Assembly: GCF_000420625.1 (NCBI RefSeq)
Contig: NZ_ATVH01000011.1
Coordinates: 310,001-374,000 of the forward strand
Reading direction: 5' to 3'
Origin: Fodinicurvata sediminis DSM 21159
GTDB taxonomy: Bacteria > Pseudomonadota > Alphaproteobacteria > Kiloniellales > DSM-21159
Length of the DNA: 64,000 bases
The translations under genes and the position numbers were made by a program. Of the stretch, positions 17,159 through 26,293 are shown one piece after another; within the stretch, counting starts at the first letter, position 1, and every line of letters begins with the position of its first letter. The notes beneath the pieces were generated by a model, which was not told where the DNA came from, ran no database searches, and was given only the letters and a program-made list of their open reading frames with translations.

Positions 17159-17198
17159 ACAAAAAGGCTGCCGGATCATTCCTCCGGCGGCCTTTTTT
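17159..17198. terminator. Bidirectional terminator between tRNA-Met and the AEC permease gene
   Basis: AAAAAGGCTGCCGG pairs with CCGGCGGCCTTTTTT (one G-T pair), flanked by A-run and T-run, so it works for the tRNA on the plus strand and for the convergent permease gene on the minus strand. Confidence 0.85.
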
Positions 17199-17205
17199 GC
17201 GTTCG

Positions 17206-18084
17206 TCAACGGGTCAAAGCCCAAAGCAGGGCTGGCAGGAAGGCAAAGCTCATGACGGTCGAGAAGACCACCATGCCCGCCACGTCCTCCGCACTGCGGC
17301 CAAAGCGTTCGGCAAACAGGTAGCTGTAGACAGCGACCGGCATCGAGGACTGGAGCACCAGGACATTGCGCTCCAACTCCGCCAATCCCAACAGGTGACT
17401 GACCAGCAAAGCCGCAGTGAGGCCACCGCCCAGCCGCAAGGCCGACAAGGACAGCCCGCGCTTCACACCCTGCAACGGCAGGTTTGACAGCGACACCCCA
17501 AGCGTCAGCAGCATCAATGGAATGGTCATCCCTCCGAGCAGATCGACGGTATTCGAGATCCACTTGGGCAGCTGCAAATCCCAAATGATCAGGGCCAGTC
17601 CCACCCCGACTGCATAAATGACCGGCAGGCGCAGCAGCTCGCGCCAGGCAAGGCTGCCGCGTGCCACGGTCATCCCCAGTGTGAAGTGACCGATGACATT
17701 CACGGTGAAATAGACGATTGCCAGCGCCAGGCCGGCATCCCCGAAGGCAAAGAGTATGAATGGCAGGCCGAGGTTGCCTGTATTGGGGAAAATCAGCCCG
17801 GGCAGGTAATCCCGCAGGTCCAGGCGTGCCAGCTTGAGAATCACGGCAGCACCGAACGCGACCAGAAGGGTGACCAGGATGGTGGCCAGGGCGATCTCGC
17901 CAAAGGCTTCGGGATCCGGGCGTGTCTGGTCGAAAGTGCGAACCAGCAGACACGGCGTCCCAATGTACATTACGAGCGCCGTGATCTGCGCGTTGTCGAA
18001 GGACCAGCCCTTGCGCCCCCAGACATAGCCCAGGGCAACGCACACAAGGATCGGCGCAATAACGGAGATCAGCGGTGCCAGCAT
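17206..18084 (-). CDS. AEC-family (auxin efflux carrier-like) permease
   Basis: A 292-aa inner-membrane protein with about ten hydrophobic helices in the AEC fold (Mem_trans). The N-terminus 'LISVIAPILVCVALGYVWGRKG' and 'LVMYIGTPCLLVRTFD' are typical, as is 'IFPNTGNLGLPFILFAFGDAG' in the middle. Bacterial members include malonate and malate exporters; the substrate here is unknown. It stands alone between a tRNA and a divergent flavin reductase gene. Confidence 0.88.
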   Translation of the reverse strand: MLAPLISVIAPILVCVALGYVWGRKGWSFDNAQITALVMYIGTPCLLVRTFDQTRPDPEAFGEIALATILVTLLVAFGAAVILKLARLDLRDYLPGLIFPNTGNLGLPFILFAFGDAGLALAIVYFTVNVIGHFTLGMTVARGSLAWRELLRLPVIYAVGVGLALIIWDLQLPKWISNTVDLLGGMTIPLMLLTLGVSLSNLPLQGVKRGLSLSALRLGGGLTAALLVSHLLGLAELERNVLVLQSSMPVAVYSYLFAERFGRSAEDVAGMVVFSTVMSFAFLPALLWALTR

Positions 18085-18261
18085 GATGATGAGTCAGTCG
18101 TGAAAAGCCTGTGACGAACGTCAGGTCTGGTAGCTTGCCAATCCAAAAGAAACAACGCCTGCATTCGCCTTTTCCCGGATGGCTGCTATGCTTGGTTTGG
18201 AGTCGGGGCGCCCCACCGAGGCGGCTGCTTCTCTGGAATTTCTGATAAGACAGGATGGTTA

Positions 18262-18879
18262 ATGTTCTACGAGGCAGGACAACACAAGGAAGCCGGTTTT
18301 CCGCACGATCCCTTCAAGGCGTTGGTGGTTCCCCGCCCGATCGGCTGGATTTCAACGCTCAACGACTCTGGTGGCGTCAACCTGGCGCCCTACAGCTTCT
18401 TCAATGCCGTTGCCTCGTCTCCCCCGATCGTCTTCTTCGCCCCAAACGGCAAGAGCCGACAAAGCGGCGTCAAGGACAGCCAGGACAATGCTGAGCGAAC
18501 CGGAGAATTCGTGGTTAATCTGGCCACCTGGGATCTGAAAGAGGCGATGAACCAAACTTCGGCCAGCCTGCCCTCGAACGAAGCCGAGCCGGAGCATGCC
18601 GGCCTGGAAATGATCCCCAGCAAGCTTGTCGGACCGCCACGCGTCAAGCGCTCTCCGGTCAGCATGGAATGCCGTTATCTTCAAACCCTGGAACTTCCCT
18701 CCAGTTCGCAGGACACTGATAATTTTGTTGTCTTCGGCGAAGTGATCGGACTGCACATTGCCGATGACCTGATCGACGCCAAGGGCATGGTCGATATCAC
18801 ACAGGCGAAGCCCGTCGCACGGCTTGGCTACATGGATTATGCCGTGATCGAATCGGTCTTCAGCATGCAGCGGCCATAA
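18262..18879 (+). CDS. Flavin reductase-like (DIM6/NTAB) FMN-binding protein
   Basis: The 205-aa cytosolic protein has the flavin-reductase-like split-barrel fold. Family features are 'PFKALVVPRPIGWISTL' near residue 17, 'NLAPYSFFNAVASSPPIVFF' and 'GEFVVNLATWDLKEAMN'. Members bind FMN and reduce flavin with NAD(P)H or serve unknown oxidoreductions. No oxygenase partner is adjacent, so the physiological role is open. An unusually A/T-light region of 177 nt separates it from the divergent permease gene. Confidence 0.88.
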   Translation: MFYEAGQHKEAGFPHDPFKALVVPRPIGWISTLNDSGGVNLAPYSFFNAVASSPPIVFFAPNGKSRQSGVKDSQDNAERTGEFVVNLATWDLKEAMNQTSASLPSNEAEPEHAGLEMIPSKLVGPPRVKRSPVSMECRYLQTLELPSSSQDTDNFVVFGEVIGLHIADDLIDAKGMVDITQAKPVARLGYMDYAVIESVFSMQRP

Positions 18880-18910
18880 GACCGGATTCACGTCTGGGAC
18901 AGGAATGAAA

Positions 18911-18986
18911 TGGTGGGCGGTGACGGACTCGAACCGCCGGCATCCACGGTGTAAACGTGGCGCTCTACCAACTGAGCTAACCGCCC
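18911..18986 (-). tRNA. tRNA-Val(TAC)
   Basis: On the minus strand the acceptor GGGCGGT pairs with ACCGCCC, the anticodon loop holds TAC, and CCA is encoded. It is a standard 76-nt cloverleaf reading GUA and GUG. Confidence 0.96.
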
Positions 18987-19054
18987 TTCCATCCAGCCTC
19001 GAAAGCGACAGGCCGAGATAAGCCTTTTTCGCGCTTCGAAGCCCAATTCTCAAG

Positions 19055-19099
19055 AAAAAACCGGTTATTCAGGCGCAAGCCCAGAATAACCGGTTTTTT
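19055..19099. terminator. Bidirectional terminator downstream of hupB
   Basis: AAAAAACCGGTTATTC pairs perfectly with GAATAACCGGTTTTTT around a 13-nt loop. It ends the hupB transcript and insulates tRNA-Val. Confidence 0.9.
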
Positions 19100-19120
19100 A
19101 TAATAACCGATACGGCTGTA

Positions 19121-19393
19121 TCAGTTAACAGCGTCTTTCAGACCCTTGCCAGCCTTGAACTTAGGCTGCTTGGACGCGGCGATCTTGATCTTCTCGCCGG
19201 TGCGTGGGTTGCGTCCTTCAGATGCTGCACGGTGTGCCACCATGAAGGTTCCGAAACCGACCAAGCGGATTTCGTCCCCTTTCTTGAGAGCAGCCGTAAT
19301 AGAGTCGAATACGGCATCGATAGCCTTGGCACTGTCGGCTTTCGACAGACCAGTGTTGTCGGCTACAGAAGCCACGAGATCGTTCTTGTTCAC
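19121..19393 (-). CDS. hupB: DNA-binding protein HU (HupB)
   Basis: A 90-aa histone-like nucleoid protein that bends DNA as a dimer. It opens with '[21 protein letters not shown]'; the arm carries '[31 protein letters not shown]', the HU/IHF signature. A strong ribosome site (AAGGGGGG) precedes the ATG. It follows lon, a conserved proteobacterial arrangement. Confidence 0.96.
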   Translation of the reverse strand: MNKNDLVASVADNTGLSKADSAKAIDAVFDSITAALKKGDEIRLVGFGTFMVAHRAASEGRNPRTGEKIKIAASKQPKFKAGKGLKDAVN

Positions 19394-19517
19394 TTAACCC
19401 CCCTTCGGTGATCTGTGAAGTTCCTAAGGAAATGTCGCTTAGGTAGTCAGGCACTCTAAACAGCGCCAATACGCCGCGTCAATGTGGAAAGCCGCAGTTA
19501 CTGCCGCTTTTGGCCTT

Positions 19518-19552
19518 AAAAAAGGGGCGTGCTCCTTTCGGAACACGCCCCT
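19518..19552 (-). terminator. Intrinsic terminator of lon
   Basis: Reading the minus strand, AAGGGGCGTG pairs with CACGCCCCTT and is followed by TTTTTT, about 60 nt past the lon stop. It separates lon from hupB. Confidence 0.9.
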
Positions 19553-19613
19553 TCTACAAAGATTCTAAAGCATGTGATGCATTTTATCCAAGTTTGCATC
19601 ACAATCTCTGATT

Positions 19614-22022
19614 TCAGTGGGTCAGCTGGTCTCCGATGCCTTCACCTGCAGCCTTGTGAGCTACCGGATCCACCTCGTCACTTTCGGCCCACTCAATCGG
19701 TGTCAGTTTTCCCGCGAGGGCATGCTCAAGGATGTCATCCACGGTCTTGCAGGAAATGATATTCAGGTCCTCTTTCACGTTCTCGGGAACGTCTGCCAGG
19801 TCCTTCTCGTTTTCCTGCGGGATCAACACCGTCTTGATGTTACCGCGTAGGGCCGCCAGAAGCTTCTCCTTAAGTCCGCCAATCGGCAGAACGCGACCAC
19901 GCAGTGTCACCTCACCGGTCATGGCCACATCATGGCGCACGGGCACTCCGGAAAGCATCGACACGATTGCGGTCACCATGGCCACACCGGCTGAAGGACC
20001 ATCCTTCGGAGTTGCCCCTTCCGGCACGTGCACGTGGATGTCCTTCTTCTCGAAGATCGTCGGCTTGATGCCAAATTCCGCGGCACGGCTCTTCACATAG
20101 GATTCCGCTGCCTGGATCGACTCCTTCATGACATCGCCCAGCGTTCCGGTGGAAACGACCTTGCCCTTGCCGCGCACAGTGACGGCCTCGATGGAGAGCA
20201 ATTCGCCCCCGACCTCTGTCCAGGCCAGACCCGTGGCAACACCGGCCTGGTCTTCCTGGTCGGCTTCCCCGAAGCGATAGCGGCGGACACCAGCATAATC
20301 GCCCAGGTTCTCAGGGGTGACCTCAATGACCTTCTTGTCGGTCATGGCCACTTCCTTGACCGCCTTCCTCAACAGTCCAGCCAATTCGCGCTCGAGATTT
20401 CGGACGCCGGCCTCTCGCGTGTAATAGCGGATGAGGTCACGCAGGGCATCGTTCGAGATGCTCCATTCACCTTCCTTGATGCCGTGAATCTCGAACTGCT
20501 TGGGCAGAAGATGGCGACGAGCAATCTCCACCTTCTCATCCTCGGTATAACCTGGGATACGGATCACTTCCATGCGGTCCAGCAAAGGCTGTGGCATGCG
20601 CAGCGTATTCGCCGTCGTCAGGAACATGACGTCTGAAAGGTCGTAGTCGACCTCCAGGTAATGATCGTTGAAGGAGTTGTTCTGCTCCGGATCCAGGACC
20701 TCAAGCAGCGCCGAGGAGGGATCGCCCCTCCAGTCCGCACCGAGCTTGTCGATCTCGTCCAGCAGAAACAGCGGGTTGGAGGACTTGGCCTTCTTCATCC
20801 CCTGGATGATCTTGCCGGGCATGGAGCCGATGTAGGTGCGACGGTGACCGCGGATCTCTGCCTCGTCACGCACACCCCCCAGGCTCATGCGCACGAAGTT
20901 GCGCCGAGTCGAGGTCGCTACGGACTTGCCAAGAGAGGTCTTGCCGACGCCCGGAGGACCGACGAGGCAAAGGATCGGACCCTTCACCTTCTTCATGCGC
21001 TGCTGCACCGCCAGATACTCGAGGATGCGTTCCTTGACCTTTTCCAGGCCATAGTGATCGCGATCCAGGATTTCCTGCGCCCGGTCCAGATCGATCTTGG
21101 CACGAGTCGGCTTCTTCCAGGGGATCGAAACCATCCAGTCCAGATAGTTGCGCACCACCGTAGCTTCCGCGGACATGGGGCTCATGTTCTTGAGCTTCTT
21201 CAGCTCCGCCTGGCATTTCTCGCGGGCTTCCTTGCTGAGCTTCGTCTTGCGAATCTTCTCTTCGAGTTCGGCCATTTCGTCACGACCGTCCTCGCCTTCG
21301 CCAAGCTCCTTCTGAATGGCCTTCATCTGCTCATTCAGATAGTACTCGCGCTGGGTCTTCTCCATCTGCCGTTTCACACGGTTCCGGATGCGCTTTTCCA
21401 CCTGAAGGACGCCGATCTCGCTTTCCATGAAAGCATAGACCTTCTCCAGGCGGTCGCTGACCGTCGGAGTTTCGAGCAATTCCTGCTTGTCCGGAATCTT
21501 GAGCGACAGATGCGAAGCGATCGTATCGGCCAGCTTGCTGGGTTCCTCGATCTGGTTCACCGACACCAGGACTTCAGGCGGTATCTTCTTGTTCAGTTTG
21601 ATGTACTGCTCAAACTGACTGACGACGGTCCGGGACAGGGCTTCGGTTTCCTTGTCCTTCTCGTCCTCTTCCTCGATTGGATCCGCAACCGCCTCGAAGA
21701 AATCGGCATTCTCGGTGAAATGCGAGATCTTGGCACGCTGGCCGCCCTCGACGAGCACCTTGACCGTGCCGTCAGGCAGCTTCAGCAGTTGCAGCACCGT
21801 GCCCACGGTTCCCGTGGCATAGATATCCGATGGTGTCGGATCGTCTTGCGAGGCATTCTTCTGGGTGACAAGCAGAATCTGCTTGTCGTCCTTCATCACG
21901 TCCTCAAGGGCACGTACGGACTTCTCGCGCCCTACGAAGAGCGGCACGATCATATGGGGGAAAACAACGATGTCTCTCAGCGGCAGAACCGGGAAGACAT
22001 TGCCTTTGGATAATTCGAGCAT
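19614..22022 (-). CDS. lon: ATP-dependent protease Lon
   Basis: Homohexameric cytosolic AAA+ protease that degrades misfolded and regulatory proteins. The 802-aa length is normal for LonA. The N-terminal substrate domain begins 'VFPVLPLRDIVVFPHMIVPLFVG'. Walker A is 'GPPGVGKTSLGKS', Walker B 'LFLLDEIDKLG', and the catalytic Ser lies in 'PKDGPSAGVAM' with the partner Lys about 43 residues on ('GGLKEKLLAALRG'). It lies downstream of tig, clpP and clpX on the same strand. A possible heat-shock promoter lies upstream. Confidence 0.97.
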   Translation of the reverse strand: MLELSKGNVFPVLPLRDIVVFPHMIVPLFVGREKSVRALEDVMKDDKQILLVTQKNASQDDPTPSDIYATGTVGTVLQLLKLPDGTVKVLVEGGQRAKISHFTENADFFEAVADPIEEEDEKDKETEALSRTVVSQFEQYIKLNKKIPPEVLVSVNQIEEPSKLADTIASHLSLKIPDKQELLETPTVSDRLEKVYAFMESEIGVLQVEKRIRNRVKRQMEKTQREYYLNEQMKAIQKELGEGEDGRDEMAELEEKIRKTKLSKEAREKCQAELKKLKNMSPMSAEATVVRNYLDWMVSIPWKKPTRAKIDLDRAQEILDRDHYGLEKVKERILEYLAVQQRMKKVKGPILCLVGPPGVGKTSLGKSVATSTRRNFVRMSLGGVRDEAEIRGHRRTYIGSMPGKIIQGMKKAKSSNPLFLLDEIDKLGADWRGDPSSALLEVLDPEQNNSFNDHYLEVDYDLSDVMFLTTANTLRMPQPLLDRMEVIRIPGYTEDEKVEIARRHLLPKQFEIHGIKEGEWSISNDALRDLIRYYTREAGVRNLERELAGLLRKAVKEVAMTDKKVIEVTPENLGDYAGVRRYRFGEADQEDQAGVATGLAWTEVGGELLSIEAVTVRGKGKVVSTGTLGDVMKESIQAAESYVKSRAAEFGIKPTIFEKKDIHVHVPEGATPKDGPSAGVAMVTAIVSMLSGVPVRHDVAMTGEVTLRGRVLPIGGLKEKLLAALRGNIKTVLIPQENEKDLADVPENVKEDLNIISCKTVDDILEHALAGKLTPIEWAESDEVDPVAHKAAGEGIGDQLTH

Positions 22023-22100
22023 CTTACCTCTTCAGCTCCGTGCCACCAGCCGCAGGCGGCCTGGCTTTACGGCCATGTTGATGGTCTCACTTGGAACCAC

Positions 22101-22128
22101 AGATTGGCCGAAAACCGCTTAGTTCAAG
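22101..22128 (-). promoter_or_regulatory. Possible sigma-32 promoter of lon
   Basis: On the minus strand CTTGAA is followed after 15 nt by CCAATCT, similar to heat-shock promoters (CTTGAA, then CCCATNT). It lies about 80 nt before the lon start. The -10 match is partial. Confidence 0.3.
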
Positions 22129-22165
22129 GCCTTGAAAAAACCGCCCTGAAAACAGGTCAGCCCTG

Positions 22166-23431
22166 CTATGCGCTCGAGCCGACATCCTCACGGCGATCCG
22201 CATAGATGTAGAGCGGCTTTCCGCGGCCATCGACCACTTCACGGTTGATGACGATCTCCTCGACATCCTCGAGCCCAGGCAGGTCATACATGGGATCCAG
22301 AAGAATACCTTCCATGATCGAACGCAGACCACGCGCACCGGTCTTTCGCTTGATGGCCTTGTCCGCAATACCTCTCAGCGCATCTTCGGTGAACTGAAGG
22401 CTGACATCCTCCATGTCGAACAGGCGCTGATACTGCTTGACCAAGGCATTCTTCGGCTTGGTCAGAATGTCGATCAGGGCGTCCTCGCTCAGGTCCTCGA
22501 GCGTGGCCACCACAGGCAGGCGTCCGACAAACTCGGGAATCAGACCGAACTTCAGCAGGTCTTCAGGCTCCACATCATGCAGGATCGCCCCGGTGCTGCG
22601 CTCTTCCGGTGCCTTGACGTCTGCACCAAAGCCCATGGCAGATCCGCGTCCGCGTTCGCTGATGATCTTGTCCAGCCCTGCAAAGGCACCACCAACGATA
22701 AAGAGAATGTTCGTGGTGTCGACCTGCAGGAATTCCTGTTGCGGGTGCTTGCGGCCACCCTGCGGGGGAACCGAGGCAACGGTGCCCTCCATGATCTTCA
22801 GTAAGGCCTGCTGCACGCCCTCACCCGACACATCCCTGGTAATCGAGGGATTGTCCGACTTGCGGCTGATCTTGTCGACCTCGTCAATATAGACGATGCC
22901 GCGCTGGGCCCGTTCCACGTTGTAGTCGGACGCCTGCAACAGCTTAAGGATGATGTTCTCCACATCCTCGCCGACATACCCGGCTTCGGTCAGAGTCGTG
23001 GCATCCGCCATGGTAAAGGGCACATCAAGGATACGCGCCAGTGTCTGAGCCAGCAGGGTCTTGCCGCAACCGGTAGGGCCGATCAGCATGATGTTCGACT
23101 TGGTCAGTTCCACATCACCGCTTTTCTGGCTATGCGCCAGGCGCTTGTAGTGATTGTGGACCGCAACGGACAGAACCCGCTTGGCGTGATCCTGCCCGAT
23201 CACATAGTCGTCGAGCACCGCCGAGATATCCGTCGGCGTTGGCACTCCATCGCGGGACTTGACCAGCGTGGACTTGTGCTCTTCGCGGATGATGTCCATG
23301 CACAACTCGACGCATTCATCGCAGATGAAAACCGTCGGTCCCGCAATGAGCTTTCGCACCTCATGCTGGCTCTTCCCGCAGAAGGAGCAGTAGAGGGTAT
23401 TCTTGGAATCTGTGCCGCTGGATTTACTCAT
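22166..23431 (-). CDS. clpX: ATP-dependent unfoldase ClpX
   Basis: A 421-aa hexameric AAA+ unfoldase that feeds substrates to ClpP. The N-terminal zinc-binding domain has four Cys ('[10 protein letters not shown]' and '[10 protein letters not shown]'). Walker A is '[15 protein letters not shown]', Walker B '[10 protein letters not shown]', and the pore and ClpP-contact 'GFGADV' loop is present. The gene order clpP-clpX-lon is standard in Proteobacteria. It lies 175 nt after clpP, so a separate promoter is possible. Confidence 0.97.
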   Translation of the reverse strand: MSKSSGTDSKNTLYCSFCGKSQHEVRKLIAGPTVFICDECVELCMDIIREEHKSTLVKSRDGVPTPTDISAVLDDYVIGQDHAKRVLSVAVHNHYKRLAHSQKSGDVELTKSNIMLIGPTGCGKTLLAQTLARILDVPFTMADATTLTEAGYVGEDVENIILKLLQASDYNVERAQRGIVYIDEVDKISRKSDNPSITRDVSGEGVQQALLKIMEGTVASVPPQGGRKHPQQEFLQVDTTNILFIVGGAFAGLDKIISERGRGSAMGFGADVKAPEERSTGAILHDVEPEDLLKFGLIPEFVGRLPVVATLEDLSEDALIDILTKPKNALVKQYQRLFDMEDVSLQFTEDALRGIADKAIKRKTGARGLRSIMEGILLDPMYDLPGLEDVEEIVINREVVDGRGKPLYIYADRREDVGSSA

Positions 23432-23606
23432 ATCAACCGTTTTGCGTCTCTCTTCAGCTAAATCATGTTAGACAGACGCGCGCCCGGCACACAACGTCAA
23501 AAAAAGCGAACCCGGCGCACCCCACTTGTTCCAAGCATAGGCCTATCCGTCTATCCAAACAATTAAAGTGGTTCTTGAATCCAATCTGTGAAGAGCTGTG
23601 ATTCGA

Positions 23607-24272
23607 TCAGCTGTCGTCGTCCTTCTGATCATCAGCCTTCTTGTCATCCGCTTCCTGCGGCAGTTCACGCTGCGAGACCACGTCATCTATGATCCCGAAT
23701 TCCTTGGCTTCTTCAGCGGTCATGAATCGATCTCTCTCCATCGCCTGCTCCACCGTTTCCAGGGGCTGCCCGGTATGGTGGGCATAGATCTGGTTCAAGC
23801 GGGCACGGACCGCCAGGATCTCCTTGGCATGGATCTCGATATCGGTGGCCTGCCCCTGAAAGCCACCAGAGGGCTGGTGGATCATGATCTTCGAATTCGG
23901 CAAGGCGAATCGTTTTCCGGGAGCGCCGGCCGTCAACAGCAGGGACCCCGCCGAAGCTGCCTGGCCAATGCAAACCGTGGAAATGTCCGGGCGGATGTAC
24001 TGCATGGTGTCATACATGGCCAGCCCCGAGGAAACGACTCCCCCCGGCGAATTGATGTAAATCGCGATATCCTTGGTCGGATTCTCGGACTCCAGGAAGA
24101 GCAACTGCGCGCAGACCAGAGTGGAAACGGCATCGTTGATCGGCCCTGTCACGAAGATGATCCGCTCTTTCAGAAGCCGCGAATAGATGTCGAATGAGCG
24201 TTCCCCACGGTTCGTCTGCTCGACAACCATGGGAACCAGCGTGTTCATGTAGATATCCTGAGGGTCGCTCAT
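23607..24272 (-). CDS. clpP: ClpP serine protease subunit
   Basis: The proteolytic subunit of ClpXP, 221 aa. The triad is visible: Ser in '[11 protein letters not shown]', His in '[10 protein letters not shown]' and Asp in 'GIIDDVVSQ'. The C-terminus is extended and strongly acidic/basic ('[15 protein letters not shown]'), about 15 residues of charge-rich tail absent from E. coli ClpP. A short upstream hairpin separates it from tig. Confidence 0.96.
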   Translation of the reverse strand: MSDPQDIYMNTLVPMVVEQTNRGERSFDIYSRLLKERIIFVTGPINDAVSTLVCAQLLFLESENPTKDIAIYINSPGGVVSSGLAMYDTMQYIRPDISTVCIGQAASAGSLLLTAGAPGKRFALPNSKIMIHQPSGGFQGQATDIEIHAKEILAVRARLNQIYAHHTGQPLETVEQAMERDRFMTAEEAKEFGIIDDVVSQRELPQEADDKKADDQKDDDS

Positions 24273-24330
24273 CGCTTCAGCACCTTCCGGTCAAATGCTT
24301 CAATATAACTAACTTGCAGTGCGAACAACT

Positions 24331-24364
24331 GGGGAGGCTGCACCGCAACGATGCAAGCCTCCCC
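24331..24364. other. GC-rich hairpin between tig and clpP
   Basis: GGGGAGGCTGCA can pair with TGCAAGCCTCCCC, with one bulged base. On the minus strand, the direction of tig and clpP, it has no U-run, so it may be an RNA-processing or stability element rather than a terminator; the T-run is on the plus strand, where no gene ends. Confidence 0.45.
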
Positions 24365-24389
24365 TTTTGCACCTGTCATTTCAAGCGCT

Positions 24390-26069
24390 TCACGCGCTTT
24401 CGGATGACGTCTTCTTGCTGGAACTGGATTTGCTGGTCGAAGCCTTGGAAGCTGTCGACTTGGAAGAGGCCTTGGCACCTTCTGCCTTGCTTCCTCCAGA
24501 TTCCGCCTTCGAGGCTGTGGATTTAGCTGATGTACTCTTCTTCGAAGTCGAGGTCTTTGAAGTCGATGCCGATTTCTTGGCCTTGGCGGCAGATTCGCCC
24601 TCGCCTTCCGAATCCTCCTTCTTCGTGGACTTCGACTTGGTGGAAGCGGATTTCTTGGCCGTTCCAGAGGACGCGCTCTTCTTGCTAGAGGAAGACTCGC
24701 CCTTGGATTTCGTGGCCTTGGCCTTCTCGGTCTTTTCAGGCGAATCCTGGCTGTCAAACTCTTCGCGCAACTGGTCCGGGGTTACACCGCGTTCCGAAAC
24801 CTCGGCCTGATCCAGTATATGGTCGACCACCTTTTCTTCCAGAAGCGGGCCACGCAGGTTCGCCACGGCTTGCGGATTCTGTTGATAGTGCTGGAAAACT
24901 TCCTGCTCGCGGCCCGGATAACGCTGAGCTTCCTGTATCAGAGCTTGCTGCAGCTCTTCCTGGGCCACGTCGATCTCGTTCTGGCTCCCGACCTCCGAGA
25001 GCAGCAGGCCGAGGCGAACGCGGCGCTCTGCAATCGCCCGGTACTCGCTCTTGAGTGTGTCCTCATCCTTCTCGGCATCTTCCGGATCCAGGTTACCGGC
25101 TTCCTTGTCCTGCTGCAGCCGGTTCCAGATGGCTTCGAACTCCATGTCGACCAGGCCTTCGGGCACCTCGAAATCATGGCGATCGGCCAACTCATCCAGC
25201 AACTGGCGCTTGACCAGCGTCCGGGACAAGGATTGATACTCGCCGCCCAGATGCTCGCGCAGCTTGGACTTCAGGTCCTCCAGATCTTCTGCGCCATAGC
25301 TCTTGGCCAATTCGTCATCGATATCGGCCGGCGTTGCCTTCAGGATATCCTTGACCTTGACCTGGAAGATCGCTTCCTGCCCAGCCAGCTTCTCGTTGCC
25401 ATAGGCTTCCGGGAAGGTCACCTTGACCTCGGCTTCATCGCCCTTGTTCTTTCCGATCAGCTGATCCTCGAAATCACCGACGAAGGCGTTGCTTCCGAGT
25501 TCCAGGTGATGGTCCTCGGCCTCCATTCCGGGCAAGCTTTCACCATTCACTGAGCCCTTGAAGTCAATGACCAGCACATCGCCTGACTGGGCGGGACGTT
25601 CCTCGTCCAGTGCCTCGGTCTTCTTCTGCTGTTCGGCCAGGCGCTGCAGAGCCTCGTCGATCTCGTTATCCGGGATATCGACTGTCAAGCGCTCCAGGGA
25701 AATCTTCGTGAAATCAGCAGGTTCGATCTCGGGCATCAGTTCCAGCTTGATGCTGTATTCCAGATCCTGCCCTTCGTCATAGGAGGTGATTTCGATCTGC
25801 GGCTGCATGGCCGGCCGCAGGTTGCGCTCCGTGATGGCTTGCTGAGAGGAATCGTTGACCGCCTTTTCGAGCACTTCGCCCATCACGGCCTGGCCATAAC
25901 GCTTGCGCAGGAGGCTTTCCGGCACCTTCCCTGGACGGAAACCCGGCAGCTTCACTTCGTCTTTCAGCTGTTCCAGGCGTGCCTGAACCTTTTCTTCGAT
26001 ATCGGCGGCGCTCAGGACAACCTTGTATTCCCGTTTCAGGCCGTCGGCGCTTGTCTCGGTTACCTGCAT
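24390..26069 (-). CDS. tig: Trigger factor with a long Lys/Ser/Ala-rich C-terminal tail
   Basis: Ribosome-bound chaperone and peptidyl-prolyl isomerase, 559 aa against the usual 430-450. The ribosome-docking signature 'GFRPGKVPESLLRKRYG' lies near residue 31. The FKBP domain spans about 155-245 ('SGDVLVIDFKGSVNG', 'PEAYGNEKLAGQEAIFQV'). A normal C-terminal arm ends near 440 ('GVTPDQLREEFDSQ'). The last 120 or so residues are almost only Lys, Ser, Ala, Thr and Glu, histone-H1-like and probably disordered. The start at 26069 fits the conserved 'MQVTETSADG'; an upstream extension runs into tRNA-Leu. Confidence 0.95.
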   Translation of the reverse strand: MQVTETSADGLKREYKVVLSAADIEEKVQARLEQLKDEVKLPGFRPGKVPESLLRKRYGQAVMGEVLEKAVNDSSQQAITERNLRPAMQPQIEITSYDEGQDLEYSIKLELMPEIEPADFTKISLERLTVDIPDNEIDEALQRLAEQQKKTEALDEERPAQSGDVLVIDFKGSVNGESLPGMEAEDHHLELGSNAFVGDFEDQLIGKNKGDEAEVKVTFPEAYGNEKLAGQEAIFQVKVKDILKATPADIDDELAKSYGAEDLEDLKSKLREHLGGEYQSLSRTLVKRQLLDELADRHDFEVPEGLVDMEFEAIWNRLQQDKEAGNLDPEDAEKDEDTLKSEYRAIAERRVRLGLLLSEVGSQNEIDVAQEELQQALIQEAQRYPGREQEVFQHYQQNPQAVANLRGPLLEEKVVDHILDQAEVSERGVTPDQLREEFDSQDSPEKTEKAKATKSKGESSSSKKSASSGTAKKSASTKSKSTKKEDSEGEGESAAKAKKSASTSKTSTSKKSTSAKSTASKAESGGSKAEGAKASSKSTASKASTSKSSSSKKTSSESA

Positions 26070-26117
26070 GAAAAAAGAGGCCTCTTTATGTGATGATGAA
26101 AGTTCGACCCAACAGAT

Positions 26118-26202
26118 TGGTGCGGGCGGAGGGATTTGAACCCCCACGGGTTTCCCCACTGGTACCTAAAACCAGCGCGTCTACCAGTTCCGCCACGCCC
26201 GC
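26118..26202 (-). tRNA. tRNA-Leu(TAG)
   Basis: A class II tRNA of 85 nt with a long variable arm (GTGGGGAAACCCGT). The acceptor GCGGGCG pairs with CGCCCGC, the anticodon loop reads TTTAGGT with TAG, and CCA is encoded. It precedes tig, as often in alphaproteobacteria. Confidence 0.96.
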
Positions 26203-26244
26203 CAGGCCAGACCCGGCGGACTATCCGCCCACCGCGGTCGGCGG

Positions 26245-26274
26245 TCTATAGCACAAGTGTTTTCCCGCGAACAA
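26245..26274 (-). promoter_or_regulatory. Likely promoter of tRNA-Leu
   Basis: On the minus strand TTGTTC and TATAGA are 18 nt apart, and the start would lie about 35 nt before the tRNA. Confidence 0.5.
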
Positions 26275-26293
26275 GGACAGCCGCAGAAAGCGA

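Noticed and set aside
24331-24364. Terminator of tig
   Set aside because: The stem is strong, but on the minus strand no U-run follows it, so it is listed as a hairpin only.
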